Shown here piece after piece: positions 40,089-50,248 of a DNA stretch of 64,000 bases. The position numbers were made by a program, and so were the translations under genes. Under the pieces are notes generated by a model that saw only the letters and a program-made list of their open reading frames with translations, did not search any database and was not told where the DNA came from. Source of the stretch: Halalkalibacter alkaliphilus (GTDB lineage: Bacteria > Bacillota > Bacilli > Bacillales > Bacillaceae_D); assembly GCF_023555415.1 (NCBI RefSeq), contig NZ_JAKRYL010000010.1, forward strand, positions 1-64,000. The letters run 5' to 3'. Within the stretch, counting starts at the first letter, position 1. Each line of letters opens with the position of its first letter.

Positions 40089-41624
40089 GTGAGTTATGTC
40101 ATCGAGATGAATAACATCCGTAAAGAGTTTCCTGGAATTGTGGCCAATGATAACATAACGCTCCAAGTAAAGAAGGGCGAGATCCATGCTCTTTTAGGTG
40201 AAAATGGAGCTGGGAAATCAACATTGATGAATGTTCTTTTTGGTTTGTATCAGCCTGAAAAGGGTGAAATTGTAGTACGCGGAGAAAAAGTGAAAATCAC
40301 AGATCCAAATGTTGCCAATAGGCTTGGGATAGGAATGGTTCATCAGCATTTTATGCTTGTTGAGAAGTTTACTGTAACAGAAAATATCATTTTAGGAAAC
40401 GAACCGAAAAAAGGCGGCAAAATTAATATAAAAAAAGCTGCAAAAGAAGTAGAGAAAATTTCTAATCAATATGGGTTACGTGTGGATCCACATGCTAAGA
40501 TTGAAAACATTTCTGTTGGCATGCAGCAACGGGTAGAAATCTTAAAAACATTATATCGCGGTGCCGATATTTTGATTTTTGATGAACCAACGGCTGTATT
40601 AACCCCTCAAGAGATTCAAGAGTTAATCGGTATTATGAAAAAGTTAGTAAAAGAGGGTAAGTCAATCATATTAATTACTCACAAGCTGAAAGAGATTATG
40701 GCTGTATGTGATCGCTGTACGGTAATAAGGCGCGGAAAGGGTATTGGAACAGTTGAAGTCAGTGAAACGAATCCGGATAAGCTTGCTGCAATGATGGTAG
40801 GTAGGGAAGTTAATTTTGGAGTAGAGAAGGATCCGGCGCAACCGAAAGAGGTTGTTGTTAGTGTGAAAGATCTTGTCGTAAAGGACTCTCGTGGAGTTGA
40901 TGCTGTTAATAAATTAAATTTAGATATGAGAGCAGGAGAGATCCTTGGATTAGCTGGGATCGAAGGCAATGGCCAATCGGAACTCATTGAGGCTATTACT
41001 GGGTTGAAAAAAGCTGAGTCTGGTTCAATTTTGTTAAATGGAAAAGAAATAACGAATATGAAGCCAAGAAGAGTAACAGAAGCCGGGATTGGACATATTC
41101 CTGAAGATCGTCATAAACATGGGTTAGTCCTTGATTTTACAATTGGCGAAAATATTGTGTTACAAACGTATTACCAGAAACCATACTCTAGGAGTGGTGT
41201 ACTGAGCTATCCTGAAATTTATCAGAAAGCAAGGGCTTTAATAGAAGACTTTGATGTGAGAACTCCGAGTGAATATACACCAGCAAGAGCGTTATCTGGA
41301 GGGAACCAACAAAAGGCAATTATCGCTCGTGAAGTAGATCGCTCACCTGACTTTTTAATTGCAGCACAACCAACTCGAGGTTTAGACGTTGGGGCAATTG
41401 AATCGATACATCGACGTCTTGTCGTTGAACGTGATAAAGGTCGAGCTGTCCTATTAATGTCGCTTGAATTAGATGAGATCTTAAATGTAAGTGACCGGAT
41501 TGCTGTTATGTATGAAGGGGAAATAGTAGCAATTGTCGATGCTGACCAGACGAACGAAAGAGAGCTTGGTTTGCTTATGGCCGGCGGAAAGAAAGAGAAA
41601 GAAGGTGAGCCACATGGTGAATAA
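40089..41624 (+). CDS. nupO: nucleoside ABC transporter ATP-binding protein
   Basis: Fused double ATPase of 511 residues. The first domain has Walker A GENGAGKST and the signature VGMQQRVEIL; the second has a degenerate Walker A (GIEGNGQSE) and LSGGNQQKAIIARE. This asymmetric arrangement is normal for BMP-linked and sugar-type double ATPases. The start MSYVIEMNNIRKEFPG uses GTG at 40089 with GTGAGGAGTGG upstream. It overlaps the permease gene by 11 bases. Confidence 0.93.
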   Translation: MSYVIEMNNIRKEFPGIVANDNITLQVKKGEIHALLGENGAGKSTLMNVLFGLYQPEKGEIVVRGEKVKITDPNVANRLGIGMVHQHFMLVEKFTVTENIILGNEPKKGGKINIKKAAKEVEKISNQYGLRVDPHAKIENISVGMQQRVEILKTLYRGADILIFDEPTAVLTPQEIQELIGIMKKLVKEGKSIILITHKLKEIMAVCDRCTVIRRGKGIGTVEVSETNPDKLAAMMVGREVNFGVEKDPAQPKEVVVSVKDLVVKDSRGVDAVNKLNLDMRAGEILGLAGIEGNGQSELIEAITGLKKAESGSILLNGKEITNMKPRRVTEAGIGHIPEDRHKHGLVLDFTIGENIVLQTYYQKPYSRSGVLSYPEIYQKARALIEDFDVRTPSEYTPARALSGGNQQKAIIAREVDRSPDFLIAAQPTRGLDVGAIESIHRRLVVERDKGRAVLLMSLELDEILNVSDRIAVMYEGEIVAIVDADQTNERELGLLMAGGKKEKEGEPHGE

Positions 41625-42675
41625 ATTGTTTCCTAAAGGACGATTAGTATCATTGGCCGTACCTTTAATAGCTGTATCTTTAGGAATATTAATTGGTGCG
41701 ATCGTCATGCTTGTTAGCGGATATAATCCTGTTTTAGGTTATTCGGCCCTATTAAGCGGAATCTTCAGTGAAACTTATTACATTGGTGAAACGATCCGCT
41801 CCATGACTCCGTTAATTTTAGCTGGACTGGCTGTTGCATTTGCTTTTCGAACAGGTCTTTTTAATATTGGAGTAGAGGGACAGGTAATTGTTGGATGGCT
41901 TGCTTCTGTCTATGTCGGAATCATATTTGATCTACCTGCAATTATCCATCTTCCACTGGCTATTTTTGTTGGGGCATTAGCTGGGGCAATGTGGGGCTTC
42001 ATTCCAGGTTTTCTAAAAGCTCGTTTCCAGGTTCATGAAGTTATTGTTACAATCATGATGAACTATATTGCTTTGTATACAGTTAATTACCTTATTCGAG
42101 CGTATTTACTAGTGCCAGGGGAGCGAACAGAGACGATCTCTCCATCGGCGTCACTTGCTTCGCCATTTTTACAATCGTTAACAGATTTTTCAAGATTGCA
42201 TTACGGATTTATCGTTGCGTTGCTTGGATGTATAATCATGTGGTTTATTCTTTGGAGAACATCAAAAGGCTACGAGCTTCGCGCAGTTGGTTTTAACCAA
42301 CATGCATCCATGTATGCGGGGATGAATGTACAAAGAAATATTGTTCTATCTATGGTAATATCCGGGGGATTTGCAGGTGTTGCTGGATCGATGGAAGGGT
42401 TAGGAACGTATGGATACATGAGTATTCTCTCTGGTTTCTCAGGTGTTGGTTTTGACGGAATTGCTGTAGCATTATTAGGTGCAAATACAGCCGTTGGGGT
42501 TTTACTTGCCTCTTTCTTATTCGGTGGGTTACAGGTTGGAGCAATTACAATGCAATCAAGAGCAGGTGTGCCAACCGAACTAGTTGATATAGTTATAGCG
42601 TTGATCATTTTCTTTGTTGCATCAAGCTATCTTATTCGCTGGATCATGAACCGTATCAAGAAGGAGGGGATTTAA
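41614..42675 (+). CDS. nupP: nucleoside ABC transporter permease
   Basis: Integral membrane permease, 353 residues, with about nine hydrophobic segments and FNIGVEGQVIVGWLAS and GFNQHASMYAGMNV, typical of the branched-type permeases paired with BMP proteins. ATG 41614 has AAGGTGAG seven bases upstream and overlaps nupO; a longer frame from 41533 lies within nupO and is rejected. It ends directly against nupQ. Confidence 0.93.
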   Translation: MVNKLFPKGRLVSLAVPLIAVSLGILIGAIVMLVSGYNPVLGYSALLSGIFSETYYIGETIRSMTPLILAGLAVAFAFRTGLFNIGVEGQVIVGWLASVYVGIIFDLPAIIHLPLAIFVGALAGAMWGFIPGFLKARFQVHEVIVTIMMNYIALYTVNYLIRAYLLVPGERTETISPSASLASPFLQSLTDFSRLHYGFIVALLGCIIMWFILWRTSKGYELRAVGFNQHASMYAGMNVQRNIVLSMVISGGFAGVAGSMEGLGTYGYMSILSGFSGVGFDGIAVALLGANTAVGVLLASFLFGGLQVGAITMQSRAGVPTELVDIVIALIIFFVASSYLIRWIMNRIKKEGI

Positions 42676-43638
42676 ATGGATTTAATGCAGGTTTTAGCAC
42701 TTGTTATTCCAGCAGCTATTTATGCCGCGGCTCCTCTTATCTTGACTGGATTAGGTGGATTGTTTAGTGAGCGGGCAGGGGTAGTTAATATCGGCCTTGA
42801 AGGATTAATGGTCGTAGGGGCATTCACAGGAATTGTTATGACATTGACACTTGAAGGTATGGGAGTTGGTCCTGCTTCTACCTGGATTGCGTTACTCGCT
42901 GCCGTTCTAATAGGGGCCATTTTCTCATTATTTCATGCCGTTGCCTCGATTACATTTCGAGCTGATCAAATTGTCAGTGGTGTTGCATTAAACTTCTTAG
43001 CTGTTGGATTAACTGTTTTCTTAGTTCGATTAATGTATAACAAAGGTCAAACAGACGCGATCCGCAATCGAATTTATCGTTTCGATGTGCCGGTTTTAAG
43101 TGATATCCCGATTATTGGTCCTCTGCTTTTTGCAAATGCCTATATTACATCCTATATTGCACTTGCGTTGGTCTTTATTGTTTATTATGTCGTCTATTAC
43201 ACGCCATTTGGATTACGACTCAGGTCGGTCGGAGAGCATCCGATGGCAGCAGATACAATGGGGATTAACGTAAACAAAATGAGATACATCGGAGTTATGC
43301 TCAGTGGAGCTTTTGCTGGATTAGGAGGAGCGATCTTTGCCGTTACAGTAGCAGGGAATTTCTCTGGGACAACTATTGTGGGCCAAGGATTTATGGCATT
43401 AGCAGCATTGATTTTCGGAAAGTGGAATCCTCTTGGTGTGATGGGTGCAGCTCTATTCTTCGGATTAGCACAAGCGTTGAGTATTACAGGGGCGCAAATA
43501 CCGGGATTAGCTAATATTCCTTCTGTCTTTTTGTTAATAGCACCATACGTGTTAACGATTTTAGCCTTAGCTGGTTTCGTTGGACGTGCCGATGCACCAA
43601 AAGCGATTGGAAAACCTTATGTAAAAGGTTCGAGATAA
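42676..43638 (+). CDS. nupQ: nucleoside ABC transporter permease
   Basis: Second permease, 320 residues, with ERAGVVNIGLEGLMVVGAFT (split around the second helix) and LRSVGEHPMAADTMGINV, the counterpart of the NupP loop. AAGGAGGGG precedes the ATG inside the end of nupP. It pairs with NupP to form the channel of the importer. Confidence 0.93.
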   Translation: MDLMQVLALVIPAAIYAAAPLILTGLGGLFSERAGVVNIGLEGLMVVGAFTGIVMTLTLEGMGVGPASTWIALLAAVLIGAIFSLFHAVASITFRADQIVSGVALNFLAVGLTVFLVRLMYNKGQTDAIRNRIYRFDVPVLSDIPIIGPLLFANAYITSYIALALVFIVYYVVYYTPFGLRLRSVGEHPMAADTMGINVNKMRYIGVMLSGAFAGLGGAIFAVTVAGNFSGTTIVGQGFMALAALIFGKWNPLGVMGAALFFGLAQALSITGAQIPGLANIPSVFLLIAPYVLTILALAGFVGRADAPKAIGKPYVKGSR

Positions 43639-43659
43639 AAAAATAAACTATAATGAAAG

Positions 43660-43705
43660 AGATGTCTTGAAAGTTATTTTTTGACTTTTTGAGGCATCTT
43701 TTTTA
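43660..43705 (+). terminator. intrinsic terminator after nupQ
   Basis: GATGTCTTGAAAGT pairs with ACTTTTTGAGGCATC and TTTTTTA follows. Confidence 0.8.
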
Positions 43706-43892
43706 TATTCATTTAAAGCACTAAAGAAATTAATGAAGATTAATTAGTTTGTATAATCTATTATTATATATCAAAAAAAACGGTTGCAACAAACATGTTA
43801 TTGAATAATCATGCAATAAAAATGAAAAAAGGGATATAAGTGAATGTTCTGAATCTTATTTCGTGTTATGGTATATAGCGTGTCCTAAAAAA

Positions 43893-43912
43893 ATAAACAA
43901 ACGTTTGTTTAT
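43893..43912 (+). promoter_or_regulatory. perfect 20-bp palindromic operator candidate
   Basis: ATAAACAAAC/GTTTGTTTAT is fully self-complementary. It lies just downstream of an extended -10-like TGTTATGGT (about 43864-43872) and about 60 bases before the small accessory protein. A dimeric repressor, for example of the TetR type, is expected; none is encoded nearby. Confidence 0.6.
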
Positions 43913-43973
43913 GTCATGTGAGGAGATGTACGTGCATAGTCCTTGCATATGGTGTAAAAGAGGAGGTGAAAAG

Positions 43974-44078
43974 ATGGAATATGGTTTGACGACAGCAACA
44001 TGGCTGTTGCTATTTATTCCAATGCCATTATTAATTATTTTATCGTTTGTGTCGTTATTTATGAGAAGGAGTGAGTAA
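43974..44078 (+). CDS. symporter small accessory protein
   Basis: A 34-residue single-helix protein, MEYGLTTATWLLLFIPMPLL followed by more hydrophobic residues and the tail MRRSE. A very strong AGGAGGTG lies seven bases upstream; an in-frame ATG at 43863 has no support. It ends two bases before the symporter start. The size, sequence and position fit the small accessory peptide family found ahead of PutP-type symporters in Bacillus. Presumably it associates with the symporter. Confidence 0.82.
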   Translation: MEYGLTTATWLLLFIPMPLLIILSFVSLFMRRSE

Positions 44079-44080
44079 AC

Positions 44081-45589
44081 TTGGAATTAGCCACAATTAT
44101 AACGTTTATTATTTATTTAGTAGGGATGCTTGCCATTGGGATAGCAGCCTATCGGCTAACAAGTAATTTATCAGACTATGTACTAGGTGGAAGGCGATTA
44201 GGAGGAAGTGTAGCTGCGTTAAGTGCGGGCGCTTCAGATATGAGTAGTTGGCTATTGCTTGGATTGCCAGGAGCTATGTACATTGGTGGTATGGGTGAAA
44301 TTTGGATTGCTGTAGGATTAGCTATTGGTGCGTATTTAAATTGGCAGTTTGTTGCAGCGCGTCTTCGTAAGTATACAAAAGTAGCGAATGATTCGATTAC
44401 GCTGCCAGATTTTCTGGAAAACCGATTTCATGATAAGTCAAAAATCTTGCGGATTATATCAGCACTTGTAATATTAGTATTCTTTGCTTTTTATACTTCT
44501 TCTGGACTTGTTGGTGGTGCTCTTCTTTTTGAAGCATCATTTGGAATGACATACACGCAAGCACTTTGGATTGGTGCAATTGTGATTATTTCATACACAT
44601 TCTTAGGTGGTTTTCTTGCAGTAAGTTGGACGGACTTTTTCCAAGGAATTCTTATGTTCCTAGCATTAATTATTGTACCACTTGTAGCTATCTCTGAAAT
44701 GGGAGGCTGGGGTGAAACTGTAAATGCTGTTGGAGCAATTGATCCTGCCTATTTAGATGCGTTCCAAGGGGCAACGTTTATTGGTGTCGTTTCGTTGCTT
44801 GCATGGGGATTAGGTTATTTTGGTCAGCCACATATCGTGACACGTTTTATGGCTGTGAAGTCAGTCAATGAAATTCCAAAAGCTCGTGCTGTTGGGATGA
44901 CTTGGATGGTGCTTGCTTTATTTGGGGCTATTTTTACTGGATTTGTAGGGATTGCTTATTTTTCTGCGAATGGTCCAGGAGGGCAAGCGTTGCCAGACGG
45001 GTCACACGAAACGCTTTTTATTATGTTTACACAAGTTCTCTTTAATCCATGGGTCGCTGGTTTCTTATTAGCTGCGATTTTATCAGCGATCATGAGTACG
45101 ATTGATTCTCAGCTTCTTGTATCTTCAAGTGCTCTTGCTGAAGATGTGTATAAAGGATTTATTCGTAAAGAAGCTAGTCAAAAAGAGTTAGTGTGGGTAG
45201 GGCGTATTGGTGTTGTTGTGATTGCCCTTGTTGCCATTGCGCTCGCTTATAATCCAGAAAGTTCAGTGCTTGATTTAGTTGGTTATGCGTGGGCTGGTTT
45301 TGGAGCAGCCTTTGGTCCAGTCTTAATATTAGCATTGTTCTGGAAACGAATGACGAGAAATGGAGCCTTAGCTGGGATGATTGTCGGTGGACTTACGGTG
45401 ATCATTTGGGCAGAGCTTGAAAGCTGGTTTGGCTTATCACCAGAACAATTTCCGATTTTAGGTCTATATGAGATTATTCCTGGTTTTATTTTAGCGTGGA
45501 TTGCCGCAATGGTCTTTAGTTTTGTTGGTGACGAGCCTACAAATAAGATGAAAGAAGAATTTGAGCAATCAAAAACAAGCATTTTATAA
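44081..45589 (+). CDS. putP: sodium/proline symporter
   Basis: A 502-residue sodium:solute symporter family protein with about 13 helices. The segments YVLGGRRLGGSVAALSAGASDMS and GQPHIVTRFMAVKS are typical of PutP/OpuE. The start is TTG 44081 with AGAAGGAGTG upstream. In B. subtilis the osmotically induced proline transporter opuE lies in the same place, just ahead of gatC, so an osmoprotective role is plausible. The stop codon directly abuts a repeat-element end. Confidence 0.92.
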   Translation: MELATIITFIIYLVGMLAIGIAAYRLTSNLSDYVLGGRRLGGSVAALSAGASDMSSWLLLGLPGAMYIGGMGEIWIAVGLAIGAYLNWQFVAARLRKYTKVANDSITLPDFLENRFHDKSKILRIISALVILVFFAFYTSSGLVGGALLFEASFGMTYTQALWIGAIVIISYTFLGGFLAVSWTDFFQGILMFLALIIVPLVAISEMGGWGETVNAVGAIDPAYLDAFQGATFIGVVSLLAWGLGYFGQPHIVTRFMAVKSVNEIPKARAVGMTWMVLALFGAIFTGFVGIAYFSANGPGGQALPDGSHETLFIMFTQVLFNPWVAGFLLAAILSAIMSTIDSQLLVSSSALAEDVYKGFIRKEASQKELVWVGRIGVVVIALVAIALAYNPESSVLDLVGYAWAGFGAAFGPVLILALFWKRMTRNGALAGMIVGGLTVIIWAELESWFGLSPEQFPILGLYEIIPGFILAWIAAMVFSFVGDEPTNKMKEEFEQSKTSIL

Positions 45590-45703
45590 GGTTATTTCGT
45601 AAATATTGTTACTGTTATTTCTCGTAGTGAAATGGAGCGCAATGGAACGAACATGTGGAGAACACGTCACCCATAAAAACAACAAAAGTATGCGAAAACA
45701 GCT
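45590..45703. mobile_element. core-deleted relative of the 218-bp element
   Basis: In the opposite orientation to the element at 38180-38397, it keeps both outer arms: GGTTATTTCGTAAATATTG on the left and GTATGCGAAAACAGC on the right. It lacks the 97 bp between two TGGAGCG repeats, leaving one copy (AAATGGAGCGCAATGGAACG). The ends lack a clear target duplication. It begins at the first base after the putP stop codon. Confidence 0.78.
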
Positions 45704-45709
45704 AGTATC

Positions 45710-45749
45710 AACCCCTCGCTTAAGAGAGATCTAAAGTGAGGGGTTTTTT
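45710..45749 (+). terminator. intrinsic terminator downstream of putP
   Basis: AACCCCTCGCTT pairs with AAGTGAGGGGTT and a T run follows. The repeat relic lies between putP and this terminator. Confidence 0.88.
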
Positions 45750-45859
45750 AACGTATTGAATGGGTCGGGAAGTGTCGAGCTTTGTTGCCTATAGAAGGGT
45801 TATTTGGTATTATTAATCATATTGTCAAAATGATCGAATTTTTTCGGGGGTGAAAGATT

Positions 45860-46150
45860 ATGTCACGAATCCAAGAGGAGCAAGTGAAGCATGTAGCGAA
45901 CTTAGCCAGACTTGCTATTACGGAAGATGAAGCCAAAATGTTTACAGAACAACTTGATGCGATTATTACTTTTGCAGAACAGTTAAATGAGCTTGACACA
46001 ACGGGTGTGGAGCCAACAACGCATGTTCTTGATATGAAGAATGTACTTAGAGAAGACAAGTCAGAAAAGGGCTTGCCAGTTGAAGACGTATTAAAAAATG
46101 CGCCAGATCATGAAGACGGACAAATCCGTGTGCCGTCAATTATAGAGTAA
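45860..46150 (+). CDS. gatC: Asp-tRNA(Asn)/Glu-tRNA(Gln) amidotransferase subunit C
   Basis: Small 96-residue subunit that stabilises GatA within the GatCAB complex, which converts Glu-tRNA(Gln) to Gln-tRNA(Gln). [18 protein letters not shown] and [16 protein letters not shown] are typical. GGGGGTG lies upstream. First gene of gatCAB. Confidence 0.96.
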   Translation: MSRIQEEQVKHVANLARLAITEDEAKMFTEQLDAIITFAEQLNELDTTGVEPTTHVLDMKNVLREDKSEKGLPVEDVLKNAPDHEDGQIRVPSIIE

Positions 46151-46168
46151 TAGGGGAGGACAAGCTTC

Positions 46169-47626
46169 ATGTCATTATTTGACCATAAGATGTCAGAGCT
46201 ACATACAATGATTCAAAAAAAAGAAGTAAAAGTCTCTGATCTTGTTGATGAATCATACAAGCGTATTGCTGAAGTTGATGATAAAGTTAAAGCGTTTGTT
46301 ACACTAAATGAAGAAAAGGCACGTGCCTATGCAAGAGAGCTAGATGATGCACTTAGCACAAGCAGTGAGCGTGGCCTTTTATTTGGTATGCCAATCGGTG
46401 TGAAAGATAATATTGTTACAAAAGGGTTGCGCACGACTTGTTCAAGCCGCATTCTTGAAAACTTTGATCCGATTTATGATGCGACTGTTGTTCAGAAGTT
46501 AAGAGACGCACAGGCTATCACAATTGGGAAGGTAAATATGGATGAATTTGCTATGGGTTCATCAACGGAAAATTCCGCTTTTCAAGAAACGAAAAACCCG
46601 TGGAATCTAGAAACAGTTCCTGGCGGGTCTAGTGGAGGTTCAGCTGCGGCTGTAGCAGCAGCTGAGGTGCCATTCTCACTAGGTTCAGATACAGGTGGTT
46701 CAATTCGTCAACCAGCTGCGTTTTGTGGAGTTGTTGGATTAAAACCTACATATGGAAGAGTATCCCGCTTTGGTCTTGTTGCGTTTGCTTCCTCGCTCGA
46801 TCAAATTGGACCAATTACACGTAATGTAGAAGACAATGCGTACCTTCTTCAGACGATTACTGGAGTTGACCCAATGGACTCAACGTCGGCGAATGTTGAC
46901 GTGCCTGATTTCTTATCCGCTTTAACGGGTGATGTAAAAGGATTAAAGATTGCTGTTCCGAAAGAGTATCTTGGAGAAGGTGTCGAGGAAGATGTGAAGC
47001 AATCTGTGCTGGATGCTTTAAAGGTGCTTGAAGCGCAAGGAGCAACATGGGAAGAAGTCTCGCTTCCACATTCCAAATATGCACTTGCAACGTATTATTT
47101 ACTTTCTTCATCTGAAGCATCAGCGAACCTTGCTCGCTTTGACGGCGTTCGTTACGGTTATCGTACTGATAATGCAGAGAGCCTTATTGAAATGTACAAG
47201 CAAACACGTGCAGAAGGTTTTGGGGATGAAGTAAAACGTCGTATTATGCTTGGAACGTTTGCATTAAGCTCTGGGTATTATGATGCTTACTATAAAAAAG
47301 CCCAACAAGTACGTACATTGATTAAGCAAGACTTTGAAAAAGTATTTGAGAATTATGATGTGATTATTGGACCAACAACACCGACACCAGCCTTTAAAAT
47401 TGGTGAAAATACAAAAGATCCGTTAACGATGTATGCAAATGATATTTTAACCATTCCAGTTAACTTAGCTGGCGTTCCAGGAATCTCTGTTCCTTGTGGA
47501 TTCAAGGATGGCTTGCCACTTGGACTTCAGATTATTGGGAAACATTTTGATGAAAGCACTGTTTATCGTGTGGCTCATGCATTTGAGCAAGCAACAGACT
47601 ATCACACGCAAAAACCGGCGTTGTAG
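46169..47626 (+). CDS. gatA: Asp-tRNA(Asn)/Glu-tRNA(Gln) amidotransferase subunit A
   Basis: Amidase-signature glutaminase, 485 residues. The catalytic triad is intact: Lys79 (GVKDNI), Ser154 (PGGSSGGS) and Ser178 ([10 protein letters not shown]). GGGGAGGA lies upstream. It supplies ammonia to GatB through the intersubunit channel. Confidence 0.97.
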   Translation: MSLFDHKMSELHTMIQKKEVKVSDLVDESYKRIAEVDDKVKAFVTLNEEKARAYARELDDALSTSSERGLLFGMPIGVKDNIVTKGLRTTCSSRILENFDPIYDATVVQKLRDAQAITIGKVNMDEFAMGSSTENSAFQETKNPWNLETVPGGSSGGSAAAVAAAEVPFSLGSDTGGSIRQPAAFCGVVGLKPTYGRVSRFGLVAFASSLDQIGPITRNVEDNAYLLQTITGVDPMDSTSANVDVPDFLSALTGDVKGLKIAVPKEYLGEGVEEDVKQSVLDALKVLEAQGATWEEVSLPHSKYALATYYLLSSSEASANLARFDGVRYGYRTDNAESLIEMYKQTRAEGFGDEVKRRIMLGTFALSSGYYDAYYKKAQQVRTLIKQDFEKVFENYDVIIGPTTPTPAFKIGENTKDPLTMYANDILTIPVNLAGVPGISVPCGFKDGLPLGLQIIGKHFDESTVYRVAHAFEQATDYHTQKPAL

Positions 47627-47640
47627 GGGGGAGACGAGCG

Positions 47641-49071
47641 ATGAGTTTCGAAACAGTTATTGGGCTTGAAGTCCACGTAGAATTAAAGACAGAATCGAAA
47701 ATATTCTCAGCAAGTCCGAACCACTTCGGATCTGAGCCAAATGCAAACACGAGTGTCATTGACCTTGGGTATCCAGGTGTATTGCCAGTCTTAAACAAAA
47801 AAGCTGTTGAATTTGCTATGAAGGCGGCTATGGCATTGAACTGTGAAGTAAGAACTGATACAAAGTTTGATCGTAAGAACTACTTCTATCCAGATAATCC
47901 GAAAGCATATCAAATTTCTCAATTTGATAAACCAATTGGTGAAAATGGCTGGATTGAAATTGAAGTAGAAGGTAAGAAAAAACGCATAGGGATTACTCGT
48001 ATACACATGGAAGAAGATGCAGGGAAATTAACACACTCTGGCGGTGGCTACTCCCTTGTTGATTATAACCGTCAAGGAACGCCGTTAGTTGAAATTGTGT
48101 CAGAGCCAGATATTCGTACACCTGAAGAAGCGTACGCTTATTTAGAGAAGCTTAAGGCGATCATTCAATATACAGGTGTATCCGACTGTAAGATGGAAGA
48201 GGGATCGCTTCGTTGTGATGCGAACATCTCCTTACGTCCTGTAGGACAAGAGGAATTTGGAACAAAGACGGAGCTAAAGAATTTAAATTCATTTAACTTT
48301 GTTCGTAAAGGGCTTGAGTATGAGGAGAAGCGTCAAGAGCAAGTGCTTCTATCTGGTGGTGTGATTGAACAAGAAACACGTCGTTATGATGAAGCAGCTA
48401 ACAAGACGCTGTTAATGCGTGTAAAAGAAGGTTCCGATGATTATCGTTACTTCCCAGAGCCTGATCTTGTTGATTTGTATATTGATGAAGATTGGAAAGC
48501 GCGTGTTCGTGCAGAGATTCCTGAGCTTCCTGATGCTCGTAAAAAGCGTTATGTAGAAGATTTAGGCTTGCCAGCGTATGATGCAGCTGTTCTTACATTA
48601 ACAAAAGAAATGTCTGACTTCTTTGAAGAAACCGTTGGCCAAGGTGCAGGAGCAAAACAAGCGTCTAACTGGCTGATGGGAGAAGTGTCAGGTTATTTAA
48701 ATGCCGAGCAAAAAGAGCTTCAAGATGTTGCTCTTACTCCAGAAGGACTTGCGAAAATGATTCAACTGATTGAAAAGGGAACCATCTCATCTAAGATTGC
48801 TAAAACGGTATTCAAAGAGTTGATAGAATCAGGTGGAGATCCAGAGCAAATTGTAAAAGATAAAGGACTTGTGCAAATTTCTGATGAAGGCGCGCTTTTG
48901 CAGATGGTAACCGAAGTCCTAGATAACAATCCTAATATTGTTGAGGATTATAAAAATGGGAAAGAAAAAGCAATTGGTTTCCTTGTAGGGCAAATCATGA
49001 AAGCTTCAAAAGGGAAAGCGAATCCTCCTATGGTAAATAAATTGTTACTAGAAGAAATTAAGAAGCGCTAA
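47641..49071 (+). CDS. gatB: Asp-tRNA(Asn)/Glu-tRNA(Gln) amidotransferase subunit B
   Basis: Kinase and transamidase subunit, 476 residues, with [15 protein letters not shown] at the start, [24 protein letters not shown] and the YqeY-like tail domain that contacts tRNA (from about 330). GGGGGGAG lies upstream. The last gene of the operon, followed by a terminator. Confidence 0.97.
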   Translation: MSFETVIGLEVHVELKTESKIFSASPNHFGSEPNANTSVIDLGYPGVLPVLNKKAVEFAMKAAMALNCEVRTDTKFDRKNYFYPDNPKAYQISQFDKPIGENGWIEIEVEGKKKRIGITRIHMEEDAGKLTHSGGGYSLVDYNRQGTPLVEIVSEPDIRTPEEAYAYLEKLKAIIQYTGVSDCKMEEGSLRCDANISLRPVGQEEFGTKTELKNLNSFNFVRKGLEYEEKRQEQVLLSGGVIEQETRRYDEAANKTLLMRVKEGSDDYRYFPEPDLVDLYIDEDWKARVRAEIPELPDARKKRYVEDLGLPAYDAAVLTLTKEMSDFFEETVGQGAGAKQASNWLMGEVSGYLNAEQKELQDVALTPEGLAKMIQLIEKGTISSKIAKTVFKELIESGGDPEQIVKDKGLVQISDEGALLQMVTEVLDNNPNIVEDYKNGKEKAIGFLVGQIMKASKGKANPPMVNKLLLEEIKKR

Positions 49072-49103
49072 AACGTTTAAATAATCTGGACAATATAGTC
49101 CTA

Positions 49104-49150
49104 GAGAGGGTGCTGAAAAGGTAGTGAATATCTTTTTTAGTACCCTTCTT
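49104..49150 (+). terminator. intrinsic terminator after gatB
   Basis: AGAGGGTGCTGAAAA pairs with TTTTTTAGTACCCTTCT. Confidence 0.75.
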
Positions 49151-49279
49151 TCTATGTGTCATATATTTTCTTATGCAAGTTTAGCTATTTGCTGAATAGG
49201 CTTTAAGTAATGTACAATACAAGCAGTGAATTTGACAAAGAGAAGCAATGACTAAGATAAAAAAAGTAGGGGATCTGCA

Positions 49280-50182
49280 ATGAAAAGAGCTCGACTTATC
49301 TACAATCCATCATCTGGACGTGAACAAATCCGGAAAAGCTTAGCTTATATTTTGGAGCGACTCGAAAAAACAGGGTACGAAACTTCGGCTCATGCAACGA
49401 CAGGAGAAGGTTGTGCAACTAGAGCAGCAAAAAAAGCTGGAGAGATTGGGTATGATTTGGTCATCGCTGCAGGTGGAGATGGGACCATTTTTGAAGTAGT
49501 AAATGGACTAGCTGCTCTAGAGAAAAGACCGAAGCTAGGAATTATTCCAGCAGGTACGACGAATGATTTTGCACGTGCATTACGAATTCCAAGAGATATT
49601 GAAAGAGCATGCGATATTTTGTGTGGAGAACATTTTGAGCTAATCGATATTGGTCGTGTAAATGATCGTTATTTTGTAAATATTGCTGCTGGCGGCTCGT
49701 TAACTGAGTTAACGTATGAAGTACCAAGTAAAATGAAAACAGCTGTTGGTCAATTAGCCTATTACATCAAAGGATTAGAAAAGCTGCCGCAAGTGTCCCC
49801 GCAAATGGTTCAAATTGAATATGATGGAAAGTTATTTGAAGGTGAGATTATGATGTTTCTAGTCTCAAATACGAATTCAGTTGGAGGATTTGAAAGGTTA
49901 GCTCCGAACGCTTCTTTACAGGATGGGATGTTTGATTTTATTATCGTTAAGAAGCTCTCCTTCCCTGAGTTCCTTCATTTAGCAACGTTAGCGCTCCGTG
50001 GAGAGCATATTAACCATCCGAAAGTCATGTATGTTCATGCGAACCGTATTAAAGTACAAGTGAAAGGGGATATGCAGCTTAACTTAGATGGTGAGTATGG
50101 AGGAGTACTACCAGCTGAGTTTGTCAATATGTATCAACACTTTCAAATGCTGACTCCAAAGGATCGGAAACAGCGAAGATAA
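49280..50182 (+). CDS. dgkB: diacylglycerol kinase
   Basis: Soluble lipid kinase that returns diacylglycerol from lipoteichoic acid synthesis to phosphatidic acid. 300 residues, with YNPSSGREQIRK at the start and the nucleotide motif AAGGDGTIFEVVNGL at about 62-76, plus IPAGTTNDFARAL. AGGGGATC lies upstream. In B. subtilis the homologue (YerQ) directly precedes rlmCD; here a sugar operon sits between them. Confidence 0.95.
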   Translation: MKRARLIYNPSSGREQIRKSLAYILERLEKTGYETSAHATTGEGCATRAAKKAGEIGYDLVIAAGGDGTIFEVVNGLAALEKRPKLGIIPAGTTNDFARALRIPRDIERACDILCGEHFELIDIGRVNDRYFVNIAAGGSLTELTYEVPSKMKTAVGQLAYYIKGLEKLPQVSPQMVQIEYDGKLFEGEIMMFLVSNTNSVGGFERLAPNASLQDGMFDFIIVKKLSFPEFLHLATLALRGEHINHPKVMYVHANRIKVQVKGDMQLNLDGEYGGVLPAEFVNMYQHFQMLTPKDRKQRR

Positions 50183-50204
50183 TAATGATAATCGCTATGA
50201 ACAG

Positions 50205-50232
50205 AAACTCTCATTATGAGGGTTTTTCTTTT
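50205..50232 (+). terminator. short terminator after dgkB
   Basis: AAACTCTCA/TGAGGGTTT stem followed by TTCTTTTTT. Confidence 0.65.
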
Positions 50233-50248
50233 TTGGTCAAGGGGTCCA

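Noticed and set aside
39901-40092. 63-codon open frame between nupN and nupO
   Set aside because: It spans two perfect terminator hairpins; the sequence is explained by those structures.
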